The position numbers were made by a program, and so were the translations under genes. The notes beneath the pieces were generated by a model. The model saw only the letters and a program-made list of their open reading frames with translations. It made no database searches and was not told where the DNA came from. Below, piece by piece: positions 41,006-48,253 of a DNA stretch of 54,650 bases (the stretch's first letter is position 1; each line of letters begins with the position of its first letter). The stretch lies in assembly GCA_029550685.1 (NCBI GenBank), contig JAKPGY010000055.1, positions 1 to 54,650 on the forward strand. Direction: 5' to 3'. The stretch comes from Bacillota bacterium. Lineage in GTDB: Bacteria; Bacillota; Syntrophomonadia; Syntrophomonadales; Syntrophomonadaceae.

Positions 41006-42826
41006 ATGTGTGGAATTATGGGATGTATAGGTACCAACCGAAATGCTACTGCAGTAATACTGGACGGTTTGAGCAAACTGGAGTACCGCGGTTACGATTC
41101 AGCCGGCATATGCACCCTGCAGGATAACGGTTTGTGTATACAAAAGAAAAAGGGACGCCTGGCTGATCTGACCGAGTCCATAGGGGAACTTCCGGTCAGC
41201 AGCATTGGTATAGGCCATACTCGCTGGGCTACCCATGGGGTTCCCAGTGACAATAATGCTCATCCCCACAGCGATTGCAGCGGACGCATTGCGGTAGTGC
41301 ACAATGGAATCATAGAAAACTATGCTGGATTACGCAAAGATCTAATTTTAGAAGGACATGACTTTGTTTCCGAGACTGACACCGAGGTGGTTGTCCACCT
41401 GCTGGAACACTATTATAACGGTTCCCTGGAAGAAGCCGTGCGCAAGACCCTGGCTGATCTGCAGGGTTCCTTTGCTCTGGCCATTATGTGCCAGGATGAA
41501 CCGGACAAATTGGTGGCGGTTAAAAAGGACAGTCCCCTGATAATTGGCCTGGGAGAAGGAGAAAACTATGTGGCGTCGGACATTCCCGCCATATTAGGCC
41601 GGACCAGTCAGGTATATATTATGGAGGACAATGAACTGGCGGTGGTGACCTCTGGTGAAGTCAAAATTACCGACCTTGAGGGCCGGCCCATTAACAAGGA
41701 AGTATTCACGGTAACCTGGGATGCGGTGGCCGCAGAAAAGGGCGGCTACGAGCACTTTATGCTCAAAGAGATTCATGAGCAGCCGGAAGCAGTGCGCCGG
41801 ACCCTGCGAGGACGTATAAAAGATGGTCGGGTGGACCTGAGTGATCTGGAGTTAGAAAACCTGTTTCAGGGTATAAACAAGATTTATATTGTCGCCTGTG
41901 GCACAGCATTTCATGCCGGTATGGTAGGCCGTTTGGCTATAGAGAAGATGGCGCATATACCGGTGGAAACTGATATTGCTTCTGAGTTTCGTTACCGGGA
42001 TATAATCTGGCAACCTGATCAACTGATGATTGTCATAAGCCAGTCGGGAGAGACGGCCGACACATTGGCCGCCTTGCGCCATGCTAAACGCAATGGGGTG
42101 AAGGTCCTGGCCGTAACCAATGTAGTGGGCAGTTCAGTAGCCCGGGAAGCTGACAAGGTAATCTATACTCATGCCGGACCGGAAATTGCGGTGGCTTCCA
42201 CCAAGGCTTACACTACCCAGCTGGTAATCATGTACCTTCTGGCCTTGTACCTGGCCCAGGAACGCGGGACCGTTTCTCCAGATGATTTGAAAAAGCTGGG
42301 CAGCGAACTGGCAAAAATGGACCAGGTGCTGGAGACTGTATTGGAACAGGAAGAGAAAATAAAAACCCTGGCTACCAGATACACCAATGTTCAGGACACC
42401 TTTTTTCTGGGACGGGGATTTGACTATGCCGTAGCCATGGAAGGAGCCCTAAAGCTAAAAGAAATATCTTACATCCATGCGGAAGCTTATGCAGCAGGGG
42501 AACTAAAACACGGACCCCTGGCATTAATCAGCGAGGGTGTTCCAGTACTTACTGTTATTAGTCAGGATCATTTGGTAGATAAATCTATGTCCAACATTAA
42601 AGAGGTAAAAGCTCGAGGCGCTGTGGTTATTGCTATCTGCAAGGAAAATTTACAGGAAGACTGCCAGGAATGTGATGAACAAATCCTGATTCCTAATGTA
42701 GATTCCCTGCTGGCACCAGTAGCTGCAGTGGTGCCATTGCAGATCTTTGCCTATTACATGGCAGTCTTGCGGGGGGCTGATGTGGATAAACCCCGCAACC
42801 TGGCCAAAAGTGTGACCGTGGAATAA
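41006..42826 (+). CDS. glmS: Glutamine-fructose-6-phosphate aminotransferase (isomerizing)
   Basis: 606 residues. Makes glucosamine-6-phosphate from fructose-6-phosphate and glutamine, the first step to UDP-GlcNAc. Cys2 (MCGIMGCIG) becomes the N-terminal nucleophile of the glutaminase domain (residues 1-~240). Two SIS sugar-isomerase domains follow (SQSGETADTLAAL; LGRGFDYAVAMEGALKLKEI; C-terminal KPRNLAKSVTVE). ATG with AAGGAG upstream. Controlled by the ribozyme at 40365. Followed by a strong terminator. Confidence 0.97.
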   Translation: MCGIMGCIGTNRNATAVILDGLSKLEYRGYDSAGICTLQDNGLCIQKKKGRLADLTESIGELPVSSIGIGHTRWATHGVPSDNNAHPHSDCSGRIAVVHNGIIENYAGLRKDLILEGHDFVSETDTEVVVHLLEHYYNGSLEEAVRKTLADLQGSFALAIMCQDEPDKLVAVKKDSPLIIGLGEGENYVASDIPAILGRTSQVYIMEDNELAVVTSGEVKITDLEGRPINKEVFTVTWDAVAAEKGGYEHFMLKEIHEQPEAVRRTLRGRIKDGRVDLSDLELENLFQGINKIYIVACGTAFHAGMVGRLAIEKMAHIPVETDIASEFRYRDIIWQPDQLMIVISQSGETADTLAALRHAKRNGVKVLAVTNVVGSSVAREADKVIYTHAGPEIAVASTKAYTTQLVIMYLLALYLAQERGTVSPDDLKKLGSELAKMDQVLETVLEQEEKIKTLATRYTNVQDTFFLGRGFDYAVAMEGALKLKEISYIHAEAYAAGELKHGPLALISEGVPVLTVISQDHLVDKSMSNIKEVKARGAVVIAICKENLQEDCQECDEQILIPNVDSLLAPVAAVVPLQIFAYYMAVLRGADVDKPRNLAKSVTVE

Positions 42827-42887
42827 AAACTTCAGAACCACAATACCCTCATTGATAAATTAAAAATCCTGAAAACAGCAAAAGAGA

Positions 42888-42928
42888 AAAAACCACCTCT
42901 ATAGTTCAATCTATAGGGTGGTTTTTTT
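42888..42928 (+). terminator. Rho-independent terminator of glmS
   Basis: AAAAACCACC pairs with GGTGGTTTTT, extended by the inner perfect pair CTATAG/CTATAG around a short loop, and followed by a T-run. It cleanly ends the cdaA-glmS transcript before the second electron-transfer operon. Confidence 0.88.
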
Positions 42929-42989
42929 GCGCATATAGTGTGGGGGAGTATCTGATGGTGTCCGCTATACGTCCGCGAGATGTTATATG

Positions 42990-43039
42990 TTACAGGAGTA
43001 AACCATGATAGGTTGTCTTAAAACGCGATTTACAGGAGT
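42990..43039 (+). promoter_or_regulatory. Candidate activator sites upstream of the sigma54 promoter
   Basis: TTACAGGAGT occurs twice, at 42990-42999 and 43030-43039, exactly 40 bases apart. The first lies in the short palindrome TTACAGGAGTAA. They sit ~10-60 bases upstream of the -24 element. Direct repeats here could bind the enhancer protein encoded at 48254, although enhancer sites are often further upstream. Confidence 0.35.
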
Positions 43040-43048
43040 TTCTGTTGT

Positions 43049-43064
43049 TGGCACAGTATTTGCT
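43049..43064 (+). promoter_or_regulatory. Sigma54 (-24/-12) promoter of cluster 2
   Basis: TGGCACAGTATTTGCT matches the consensus TGGCACG-N4-TTGCW in all invariant positions: GG at 43050-43051, GC at 43062-43063, with the required ten bases between. It lies ~160 bases before the first cluster 2 gene. A sigma54-dependent activator gene is within the same cluster. The gap 42827-43222 otherwise holds the glmS terminator and the candidate sites. Confidence 0.8.
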
Positions 43065-43222
43065 TCACCATTTTACAGGCTTGAGTTTAACCGCTCAGAG
43101 TACGGATATGGAAAGGGGGAACTTCTTTTTTCAAATAACATAACCCGGAGATTATAGTTGGTCAGATCTCCTCTTTGCAAATTGAAGGAAAAGCAGAAAA
43201 GACGATAGGAGGCAATATTACG

Positions 43223-43990
43223 GTGCTCAATATGGTTGCTTGCTACAAGTGGGTTGTAGATGAAGCAGACATCCGCATTAATCAAGATTTGTCGGTAGAT
43301 ATGTCCAAAGCTCAGGGCAAAATCAGTGAATACGATAAAAACGCTATTGAAGCTGCAGTTCAGGCAGCAAAAGCTGCCGGCGCAAGGGCTGTGGGTCTGA
43401 CCTTTGGCAATGAGAAGTCGAAACCATCGCTTAAGGATGCGCTTTCGCGCGGCTTGGAAGAGGGGTACTGGGTGCACGGAGATGAAGCGGATACTGCTGA
43501 TGCTGTTGTCACTGCCAAAGTGCTGGCTGAAGCCATAAAACGCATTGGCAATATTGGTCTGGTGTTTTGCGCTGAAGGTGCTGCGGATACCTATGCCAGG
43601 CAAACCGCTCCTCGCCTTGGAGCGCTGCTGGATCTGCCGGTAATTACCTCCGCCAAAGAGATAAGCATTGACGGCAACACGGTTACGGTTACCAGAAAGC
43701 TAGATGATTGTGTGGAAACAGTATCCGCTGAATTTCCAGCCATAATCGCCGTATTGCCCGAAGCCAATGTGCCAGATATTCCAGGACTGAAAGCAGTTAT
43801 GGCTGCCTCGAAAAAGCCGGTTACAGAATGGCGAGCAGCCGATCTAATTACCGATGCCACTCCTTTGAGTTGGGTGACTTCTGTTAAAGGTTATGAAACC
43901 AACCGCAAGAACATTGTCTTTGCCGAGGGAGATGCCGCTGAAAGAGTCAAGCAACTGGTAGCTGCCCTGAGAAAGGAAGGTGTTTTGTAA
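43223..43990 (+). CDS. fixA: Electron transfer flavoprotein beta subunit (FixA/YdiQ-like), cluster 2
   Basis: 255 residues. The opening MVACYKWVVDEADIRI and AKISEYDKNAIEAA-like segment (here GKISEYDKNAIEAA) resemble E. coli FixA and YdiQ more than general EtfB. VFCAEGAADTYARQTAPRLGAL matches the nucleotide loop. GTG 43223 was chosen because AGGAGG lies ten bases upstream; the TTG at 43175 has no site and ATG 43232 is too far. Translation runs directly into fixB (TAATG overlap). First gene after the sigma54 promoter. Confidence 0.9.
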   Translation: MLNMVACYKWVVDEADIRINQDLSVDMSKAQGKISEYDKNAIEAAVQAAKAAGARAVGLTFGNEKSKPSLKDALSRGLEEGYWVHGDEADTADAVVTAKVLAEAIKRIGNIGLVFCAEGAADTYARQTAPRLGALLDLPVITSAKEISIDGNTVTVTRKLDDCVETVSAEFPAIIAVLPEANVPDIPGLKAVMAASKKPVTEWRAADLITDATPLSWVTSVKGYETNRKNIVFAEGDAAERVKQLVAALRKEGVL

Positions 43991-44898
43991 TGGCCGGGAT
44001 TTTAGTATACAGTGAGCAGACTGGCCTGGCAGAAGAACTGATTAGTTATGCGGTTTCTACCGGCAAAGCAGTAACTGCTATCACCTTTAATGAAGAAGAT
44101 GCTGGTATTCTGGCTTCTTGCGGTGCGGATGTGTGCGTGGTAAAAGGGGCCAGTGACATGCCTGAAGCCTATGGCAAGGCATTGGCCGGATTTATTAAGG
44201 ATAAAGGGATTGAACAGGTTCTAATCGGAGCTACTGCCCGGGGAAGAAATCTGGCGGCCAGTATAGCCGGCTATCTGGATTGTGCTATGGCTAGTGATGT
44301 TTCCTATCTGCAAATTGTAGGGCCAGACCTAATCTGCCAAAGAATGACTTATGGAGGGCTGCTGGTATCCTCTGAAACCCTTTCCGGGATTAGCGTAGTG
44401 ACAGTTGGACCAGGAATGTTCGAAAAGCAGGAAAAAGCAGCCGGCACCATTACCAGCCTGCAGCTTGATGCTGACAACAGGGTTAAATTAGTAGCCAGGG
44501 AGCCGGTTGTTAAACAAGGTGTGGACCTGACTGCAGCTGACAAGATTGTTTGCGTCGGGATGGGAATGGACAAGGAAGAAGATCTGGAAATGGTTCGGCA
44601 ATTGGCGCAATCTATAGGAGCAGAACTGGGATGCACCAGAGGGATTGCTGAGGAAAGGCACTGGCTGCCGCCGGAACAATATATCGGGATCTCCGGACAG
44701 GTTATTAAACCACAGCTTTACATCGGGATAGGTGTTTCCGGACAAGTTCAACATGTATATGGAGTGCGTGAGGCCAAAGTTATAGTGGCTGTCAACAATG
44801 ATGAAAAAGCGCCTCTATTCAAGTCAGCAGACTATGGAATCGTCGGTGATATGTACGAAGTAGTGCCTTTAATTACTGAAGCTATTCGGAATCTGTAA
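43990..44898 (+). CDS. fixB: Electron transfer flavoprotein alpha subunit (FixB/YdiR-like), cluster 2
   Basis: 302 residues. The C-terminal FAD domain carries the ETF-alpha signature (IGISGQVIKPQLYIGIGVSG, QHVYGVREAKVIVAVNNDE). The N-terminal domain has the LIGATARGRNLAASIAG motif that contacts EtfB. It binds FAD and passes electrons between the acyl-CoA dehydrogenase and FixC/FixX. Its ATG overlaps the fixA stop. Paralogous to EtfA at 12253 but not a recent duplicate by eye. Confidence 0.92.
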   Translation: MAGILVYSEQTGLAEELISYAVSTGKAVTAITFNEEDAGILASCGADVCVVKGASDMPEAYGKALAGFIKDKGIEQVLIGATARGRNLAASIAGYLDCAMASDVSYLQIVGPDLICQRMTYGGLLVSSETLSGISVVTVGPGMFEKQEKAAGTITSLQLDADNRVKLVAREPVVKQGVDLTAADKIVCVGMGMDKEEDLEMVRQLAQSIGAELGCTRGIAEERHWLPPEQYIGISGQVIKPQLYIGIGVSGQVQHVYGVREAKVIVAVNNDEKAPLFKSADYGIVGDMYEVVPLITEAIRNL

Positions 44899-44961
44899 TA
44901 AGGAACAGCACAGAAAACCTGTGGATCTTTACAGAAAAGTCAATTTGGGGAGGTTATGAGA

Positions 44962-46119
44962 ATGTGGTACATGAATGAAGAAAGAGAACTGATACGTAAT
45001 GTGGCCAGGGATTTCGCCCAGAAAGAGTTAAAGCCGGTTGCATTGCAAATTGATAAAAGCGGCGAATTTCCGCTGGAACAGTTTAAGCGGGCTGGTGAAT
45101 TAGGTCTGCTGGGTATTAACATTCCAGAAGAATATGGCGGTCTGGGCGGGGACTATACTACCCTGGCTTTGGTAAATGAAGAAATAGCCAAAGTAATGCC
45201 GGTATTAACCATTGCCATGGGAGCCCATAGTGTGCTGGCCGGGGAACTGTTGCTGATGCTGGGCACCCCCGAGCAGAAAGCCAAGTATTTGGCCCCGGCA
45301 GCAACGGGTGAAATAATACTGGCCTGTGCTCAAACCGAAGCGGTGGGAGGTTCAAACCAGGTTGAATACAGCTGCCGAGCTGTGGCTGATGGTGATGACT
45401 TTGTTATCAATGGAACCAAAGTACTCATTTCCAATATAGGGGTTGCTGATGTTTACATCGTTATGACCGTTACCGGTGAAAAGATTGATCCGGCTACCCG
45501 GTCCGGTATGTCGGCTTTTATTGTGGAGGCTGGCACCCCTGGCCTGGAGATTGGCAAACCTGAAGTCAAACTAGGTTGGCACGGTTCTGCCACCGGGAGT
45601 ATTTCTTTCAAAAACTGCCGCGTTCCCAAAGAAAATTTGTTAGGCCCATTACATGGCGGAATGCAGGCATTGTTTATTAGTTCTACCAATGAATTTTTGA
45701 CCTGCGGACCAGTTGGCCTGGGAATGGCGGAAGCTTGCTACGAAGCAGCCCTGGATTACAGTATGCAAAGGGTACAGTGCGGGCAATCGATGTTCGACCG
45801 TTTCCAGGTGACCAGGCACAAGCTGGTTAAAATGTGGAGTGATATCGAAGCCCTGCGTGCTCTGGTATACAGTGTTTTTTCCATGAAAGATCAGGGCCAT
45901 CTCTGCCTGGCCCAAGGTCGTCTTTTGAAAGCCAAGGGAGCCGAAGTCTCCGAAGCTGTTGCCAGGGAGGCTATCCAGCTGTTTGGTGGGGTAGGATGTA
46001 TTGTAGATACTGGTATTGAGCGCTTCTGGCGCGACGCTAAAGTTCTGGCCATTGGCGGTGCTTCCATCGAAGCCCTGAACGAGCAGATCTCCATTATGAT
46101 GAAAAACAAAATGCTCTAA
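44962..46119 (+). CDS. Acyl-CoA dehydrogenase, CaiA/YdiO-like, cluster 2 (alternative catalytic Glu)
   Basis: 385 residues. The FAD signature region reads ACAQTEAVGGSNQVEY, an altered form of the family's LTEPxAGSD. The usual catalytic glutamate (YEGT) is replaced by glycine (IGGAS, Gly366), as in CaiA/YdiO (IGGGTDEI). A glutamate in the helix-G position (Glu244 in STNEFLTCGPVGLG) aligns with the base of isovaleryl-CoA and long-chain dehydrogenases and with CaiA's MER. Probably reduces or oxidises an unusual acyl-CoA through FixAB. ATG 44962 chosen because GGAGG is eight bases upstream. Follows fixB by 63 bases. Confidence 0.88.
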   Translation: MWYMNEERELIRNVARDFAQKELKPVALQIDKSGEFPLEQFKRAGELGLLGINIPEEYGGLGGDYTTLALVNEEIAKVMPVLTIAMGAHSVLAGELLLMLGTPEQKAKYLAPAATGEIILACAQTEAVGGSNQVEYSCRAVADGDDFVINGTKVLISNIGVADVYIVMTVTGEKIDPATRSGMSAFIVEAGTPGLEIGKPEVKLGWHGSATGSISFKNCRVPKENLLGPLHGGMQALFISSTNEFLTCGPVGLGMAEACYEAALDYSMQRVQCGQSMFDRFQVTRHKLVKMWSDIEALRALVYSVFSMKDQGHLCLAQGRLLKAKGAEVSEAVAREAIQLFGGVGCIVDTGIERFWRDAKVLAIGGASIEALNEQISIMMKNKML

Positions 46120-46158
46120 ATGTCTGATCAAAATTAATGAAGGGAAGGGTGGATCAGT

Positions 46159-46968
46159 ATGTATCAGGATTATGAGAAGCTGTACGATCATGTGGTGACC
46201 TATGCCAAGGATGGCCCCATCGCCACCATAACCTTGGACTGCCCGGAAAACAAGAACCGGATTACCGAGCAGCTAATCGACGAATTAGGTAAAGCCCTGG
46301 ATGAAGCCAACTGGGATGATGAAGTGAGAGTAGTTATATTGCAGGGAACCGGCGAATGGAGTTTTGGACCTGGTGATATCAGTGTTATCAAGTCCAAACT
46401 TGCTGTAAACCTGCGCGCCGGCCGTAAGATAATGGTGGAAATTAGCAATGTTGTAAAAAAGATGATGACTATGACCAAACCTATTATCGGAATTGCCGAA
46501 GCCGGTTGTGTGGGAGGCGGCTGCAACCTGCTGCTGGCCAGTGATATTGTTATTGCTGCCGATACAGCCTGGTTTATGCAGGTGTTTGCCGACTATGCTC
46601 TTTCTCCGGATACGGGAGGTCTCTGGGTTTTGCAGCATTTGGTAGGCCCCCAGAAAGCCAAAGTGCTGGCTATGACGGCTGCACCGATTACTGCCCAGAC
46701 GGCTTTGGAGATGGGTATGGTTTATAAAGTAGTACCCAGAGATCAGCTTTATGAAGAAGCGCTTTCCCTGGCCAGAGTTATTGCCTCCAAATCTCCGGTG
46801 GGTATTAACCATATCAAGCAAATCTCCAATCGTCTCTATGATTACACCATGGATACCTATTTCCAGATTGAAGCCGATTACCTGTGCCTGGGCTCTTTGA
46901 GTGAGGACTTTAAAGAAAAGAATGCTGCTGTGGCTCAGGGACGTGAGCCTGTTTATAAAGGTATATAG
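46159..46968 (+). CDS. Enoyl-CoA hydratase/isomerase family protein (PaaG-like)
   Basis: 269 residues of crotonase fold with oxyanion loop AEAGCVGGGCN. Both hydratase glutamates are missing: Asn123 and Phe143 stand where rat crotonase has Glu144 and Glu164 (same 20-residue spacing). The SPDTGG motif keeps Asp151, which aligns with the catalytic Asp of PaaG and related isomerases. It is therefore more likely an enoyl-CoA isomerase or ring-chemistry enzyme than a simple hydratase. AAGGGAAGGG precedes the ATG. It lies 39 bases after the dehydrogenase and 39 before the alcohol dehydrogenase. Confidence 0.88.
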   Translation: MYQDYEKLYDHVVTYAKDGPIATITLDCPENKNRITEQLIDELGKALDEANWDDEVRVVILQGTGEWSFGPGDISVIKSKLAVNLRAGRKIMVEISNVVKKMMTMTKPIIGIAEAGCVGGGCNLLLASDIVIAADTAWFMQVFADYALSPDTGGLWVLQHLVGPQKAKVLAMTAAPITAQTALEMGMVYKVVPRDQLYEEALSLARVIASKSPVGINHIKQISNRLYDYTMDTYFQIEADYLCLGSLSEDFKEKNAAVAQGREPVYKGI

Positions 46969-47007
46969 ATAGCCATGAGAAACTGCATCATAGGGGAGGT
47001 ATAAAGC

Positions 47008-48078
47008 ATGCAACAAAAAACCATGAAAGCATTAGTATGTGAAGGCCCTGGTAAGTATGGCCTGAAGGATATTCCCGTACCGAAAATTCTAGAACCTACT
47101 GATGTAATCGGTAAAGTAACTCTTGCCGCTATCTGCACCAGTGATATTCATTATGTAAACGGAGAACTAGCAACTGCCGTTTATCCCAGAACCATGGGGC
47201 ATGAATTCTGCATTGAGATCGTGGAAACCGGTGATGCAGTGAAGAAGTTCAAAGTGGGCGATCGTTGCGTGGTTAAAGCTGGAGCCAGCTGTGGGGAATG
47301 TGTTTTCTGTAAACTTGGTATCCGCTCCGCTTGTGTAAGGGGCGGGATTTTTGGCAGCATCGGAACTCTGGACGGCTGCCATGCCGAGTATATCAGGGTT
47401 CCCTTTGCCGACTTGGAAGGACAGCTTATACCGATTCCCGACGGCATGAGCGAAGAAGATATTATCATGCTGCCGGATATGCTGGGCACAGCATGGTTTG
47501 GAGTTAAAAATGCTGAGATAAAGGAAGGCTCAACAGTTGCAGTAGTCGGTGTCGGCCCGGTGGGACTGTGTTCTTGTTTGTTAGCCAAAAAGATGTTCAA
47601 AGCCAAGACAGTTATTGCTATCGACCTGATTCAGGAAAGAGTTGATTTGGCTGTTAAGGAAGGCATTGCAGATCTGGGTATTAATGCTTCCACTGAAAAC
47701 GTTGATGCCAAGGTTAAGGAACTGGTTGGCCCCCTGGGAGTAGATGCTACCGTGGAAACAGCCGGTGTGGAAGAAGCCCTGCAGACATGTGTTGCCATTA
47801 CCAAGCCCAGTGGCATTCTTTCTACAGTATCTATTTTCTCCGTACCTATGATGCCCATGCCCATGAATATGCTAATGACCAAGAAAATTACTTTGCGATA
47901 TGGTATTCAGGAAACGGAAGGAATGCCAGAGATGCTGGCAGCAATACAGGATGGTACAATAAATACCCGCTTCCTTATGACCCACAAAAAACCCCTCAAT
48001 GATATCATGGAGGGATACAAAGTATTTGGGAACAAGGAAGACGGGTGCATCAAGTGGTTGGTGACCCCCCTTGAATAA
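47008..48078 (+). CDS. Zinc-dependent medium-chain alcohol dehydrogenase (threonine/sorbitol dehydrogenase type)
   Basis: 356 residues. Catalytic zinc ligands Cys in AICTSDIHY and His/Glu in TMGHEFCIE; structural zinc site of four cysteines in CGECVFCKLGIRSAC. The NAD(P) fold is VAVVGVGPVGLCSCLLA. It oxidises an alcohol or hydroxyacyl compound, perhaps the step that feeds or drains the acyl-CoA substrate of this cluster. GGGGAGG upstream of ATG. Inside the sigma54-controlled operon; a perfect 10-bp hairpin follows. Confidence 0.92.
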   Translation: MQQKTMKALVCEGPGKYGLKDIPVPKILEPTDVIGKVTLAAICTSDIHYVNGELATAVYPRTMGHEFCIEIVETGDAVKKFKVGDRCVVKAGASCGECVFCKLGIRSACVRGGIFGSIGTLDGCHAEYIRVPFADLEGQLIPIPDGMSEEDIIMLPDMLGTAWFGVKNAEIKEGSTVAVVGVGPVGLCSCLLAKKMFKAKTVIAIDLIQERVDLAVKEGIADLGINASTENVDAKVKELVGPLGVDATVETAGVEEALQTCVAITKPSGILSTVSIFSVPMMPMPMNMLMTKKITLRYGIQETEGMPEMLAAIQDGTINTRFLMTHKKPLNDIMEGYKVFGNKEDGCIKWLVTPLE

Positions 48079-48088
48079 GGTGTTTACT

Positions 48089-48111
48089 GGCAGGATGTTA
48101 TACATCCTGCC
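48089..48111 (+). other. Perfect 10-bp hairpin after the alcohol dehydrogenase gene
   Basis: GGCAGGATGT (48089-48098) pairs fully with ACATCCTGCC (48102-48111) over a 3-base loop. There is no T-tract, so it is not a standard terminator. It shares the CAGGAT/ATCCTG arms with the palindrome at 25296-25313. Possible mRNA stabiliser, partial terminator or protein-binding site upstream of the regulator gene. Confidence 0.5.
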
Positions 48112-48253
48112 GGTATCACCAAAGATGAGGATTGCTGTGTATAGACACAAAAAATCGGAATAGTTTATCTATTTATTTTAGCAAAATGGGCCTGCTATAC
48201 TGAAATCAGTAATGGTGACTGGTTGGAGTATTGGTCTGCAAAGGAGAGATATC

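Noticed and set aside
43005-43157. 50-codon frame with AGGAG six bases before its ATG
   Set aside because: It spans the sigma54 promoter and shows no protein-like features; the AGGAG belongs to the TTACAGGAGT repeat. Kept only as a remote possibility.
48195-48240. Second sigma54 promoter directly before the activator gene
   Set aside because: TTGGAGTATTGGTCTGC has eleven instead of ten bases between GG and GC and lacks the CAC and TTGC boxes.
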